The position numbers and the translations under genes are program-made. From NCBI GenBank assembly GCA_046049665.1, contig JBJOQW010000148.1, positions 1 through 5,869 of the forward strand: a DNA stretch of 5,869 bases, read 5' to 3'. The notes beneath the pieces were generated by a model. It searched no databases. It was not told where the DNA came from and saw nothing but the letters and a program-made list of their open reading frames with translations. Positions 4,673 through 5,869 of this stretch are shown here, one piece after another. Positions within the stretch are counted from its first letter, which is position 1; every line of letters begins with the position of its first letter. The DNA is from JAAFHS01 sp046049665 (GTDB taxonomy: Bacteria; Pseudomonadota; Alphaproteobacteria; Rhodobacterales; Rhodobacteraceae).

Positions 4673-5869
4673 TCAAACCGCCGCCTCGACGGCCGCCACG
4701 ATCCCGTCCACCGTCTCGGCCAGCAGCCCCTCATCCTCACATTCCGCCATCACCCGCACCAGGGGTTCGGTCCCCGATTTGCGGATCAAGAGCCGCCCCT
4801 TGCCCACCAGCCGCGCCTCGGCATCCGCGATGACGGCCTTGACCGACGCGGCCGCCAACGGTTCTTGCCCGGCAGCGTATCGCACGTTCTTCAACAGCTG
4901 CGGCACCGTTTCAAACTGCCGGATCAGATCAGATGCAGGCTGCCCGGTGCGTGCCATTTCAGCCAGAAACTGCAGGCCCGCAATCAGCCCATCGCCCGTG
5001 GTGGCATAGTCGGTCATAACGATATGGCCCGACTGCTCACCACCCAGATTCCAGCCCCCCGCACGCATCGCCTCAACCACATAGCGGTCACCCACCGCCG
5101 TGCGTTCCAGCCGCAGGCCCTGCCCGGCCAGATGCCGCTCCAGCCCCAGGTTTGACATGACCGTTGCCACCAGCGTCTTGCCACGCAAGCGCCCCTCGCT
5201 GGCCCAGCGCGTGGCAAGCAACGCCATGATCTGATCGCCATCCGCCACCCTGCCGTGCTGATCAAGGATCATGACGCGGTCTGCATCGCCATCCAGACAG
5301 ATCCCGACATCTGCGTGGTGCATGACCACGGCTTCGGCGGCGGTCTGGGTGTGGGTCGAACCGCACATTTCATTGATGTTCTTGCCGTTCGGTGCCACGC
5401 CAACGCGGATCACATCCGCGCCCAGTTCCCACAGCACTTCGGGGGCGGCCTTGTAGGCAGCACCATTTGCGCAATCGATCACCACCTTTAGCCCGTCCAG
5501 CCGAAGTCCGGAGGGAAAGGTTGTCTTGGCAAATTCCTGATATCGCCCGCGCCCATCTTCAATCCGCTTGGCGCGGCCAATGTTCTCGGGCTTGGCGGGC
5601 TGGATGTCACCGGCCAGAATGGCCTCGATCTCGGCCTCGGCATCATCACTTAACTTGAAGCCATCAGGGCCAAAGAACTTGATCCCGTTGTCATGATGGG
5701 GGTTATGGCTGGCTGAAATCATCACACCCAGATCGGCCCGCATGCTGCGGGTCAGAAAGCCGACGGCGGGCGTCGGTACAGGGCCCAACAGCAGCACGTT
5801 CATGCCTGTGCTTGTCAGCCCCGCCGTAAGGGCATTTTCGAGCATGTAACCTGACAGGCGCGTATCCTT
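4673..5869 (-). CDS. glmM: Phosphoglucosamine mutase, lacking the N-terminus (runs off window)
   Basis: Interconverts glucosamine-6-phosphate and glucosamine-1-phosphate, feeding UDP-N-acetylglucosamine for peptidoglycan and lipopolysaccharide. The frame is open to the window edge, giving 398 visible residues beginning KDTRLSGYMLENAL. The start codon is outside; an internal Met at 5845-5843 is not the start because family sequence continues upstream of it. Alpha-D-phosphohexomutase landmarks in visible numbering: the catalytic phosphoserine in MISASHNP (S54; Ser102 in E. coli, so about 48 residues are missing), Mg2+ loop DGDADR (193-198), sugar-binding GEQSGH (277-282) and phosphate-binding RKSGTEP (363-369). 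All are intact. The TGA is at 4675-4673. It converges on the SDR gene across a hairpin-rich gap. In many bacteria it lies with folP or ftsH, but those would be beyond this window. Confidence 0.97.
   Translation of the reverse strand, partial: KDTRLSGYMLENALTAGLTSTGMNVLLLGPVPTPAVGFLTRSMRADLGVMISASHNPHHDNGIKFFGPDGFKLSDDAEAEIEAILAGDIQPAKPENIGRAKRIEDGRGRYQEFAKTTFPSGLRLDGLKVVIDCANGAAYKAAPEVLWELGADVIRVGVAPNGKNINEMCGSTHTQTAAEAVVMHHADVGICLDGDADRVMILDQHGRVADGDQIMALLATRWASEGRLRGKTLVATVMSNLGLERHLAGQGLRLERTAVGDRYVVEAMRAGGWNLGGEQSGHIVMTDYATTGDGLIAGLQFLAEMARTGQPASDLIRQFETVPQLLKNVRYAAGQEPLAAASVKAVIADAEARLVGKGRLLIRKSGTEPLVRVMAECEDEGLLAETVDGIVAAVEAAV

Noticed and set aside
4051..4740. 229-codon minus-strand frame spanning the SDR 3' half and the hairpin region
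   Set aside because: It runs through palindromic non-coding DNA and overlaps the ends of both real genes; the translation has no recognisable domain.
4628..5155. Plus-strand frames opposite glmM
   Set aside because: They are antisense to a conserved glmM with all catalytic motifs intact; composition is typical of GC-skew shadows.

Overview
This window looks like ordinary chromosomal DNA from a high-GC alphaproteobacterium, most likely Rhodobacteraceae (Rhodobacter/Roseobacter type). That placement rests on three things: strong G/C preference at third codon positions, the character of the IlvC and GlmM proteins, and a pair of Lrp/AsnC regulators divergent from ilvC, an arrangement I recall from that family but could not check. 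I see no phage, transposon, CRISPR array, tRNA, rRNA or plasmid feature.

Layout. Bases 1-1461 (minus strand) hold a probable two-gene unit: a mandelate racemase/muconate lactonizing enzyme (enolase superfamily) protein, followed 46 bp later by the N-terminal third of a class V aminotransferase that leaves the window. Bases 1590-2500 (minus) hold two Lrp/AsnC regulators overlapping by ATGA. A 126-bp divergent region with a clear inverted repeat separates them from ilvC (2627-3649, plus), the ketol-acid reductoisomerase of branched-chain amino acid synthesis. After ilvC come an 18-bp perfect palindrome and a textbook intrinsic terminator. Only 14 bp after its T-run starts a short-chain dehydrogenase/reductase gene (3722-4486, plus). 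It converges on glmM (4673 to window end, minus; phosphoglucosamine mutase, lacking about 48 N-terminal residues). The 186-bp gap between them is packed with inverted repeats.

How the parts relate. The Lrp pair most likely senses amino acids and controls itself and ilvC from the shared divergent region. It may also affect the racemase-like/aminotransferase unit downstream. The reductase probably depends on read-through of the ilvC terminator or on a promoter hidden in the ilvC tail. GlmM makes glucosamine-1-phosphate for the cell envelope and is functionally unrelated.

No protein-coding system here looks new. The best leads are non-coding: the hairpin array at 4488-4666, its shared arm sequence with the ilvC upstream repeat, and the terminator placed directly before the reductase start.
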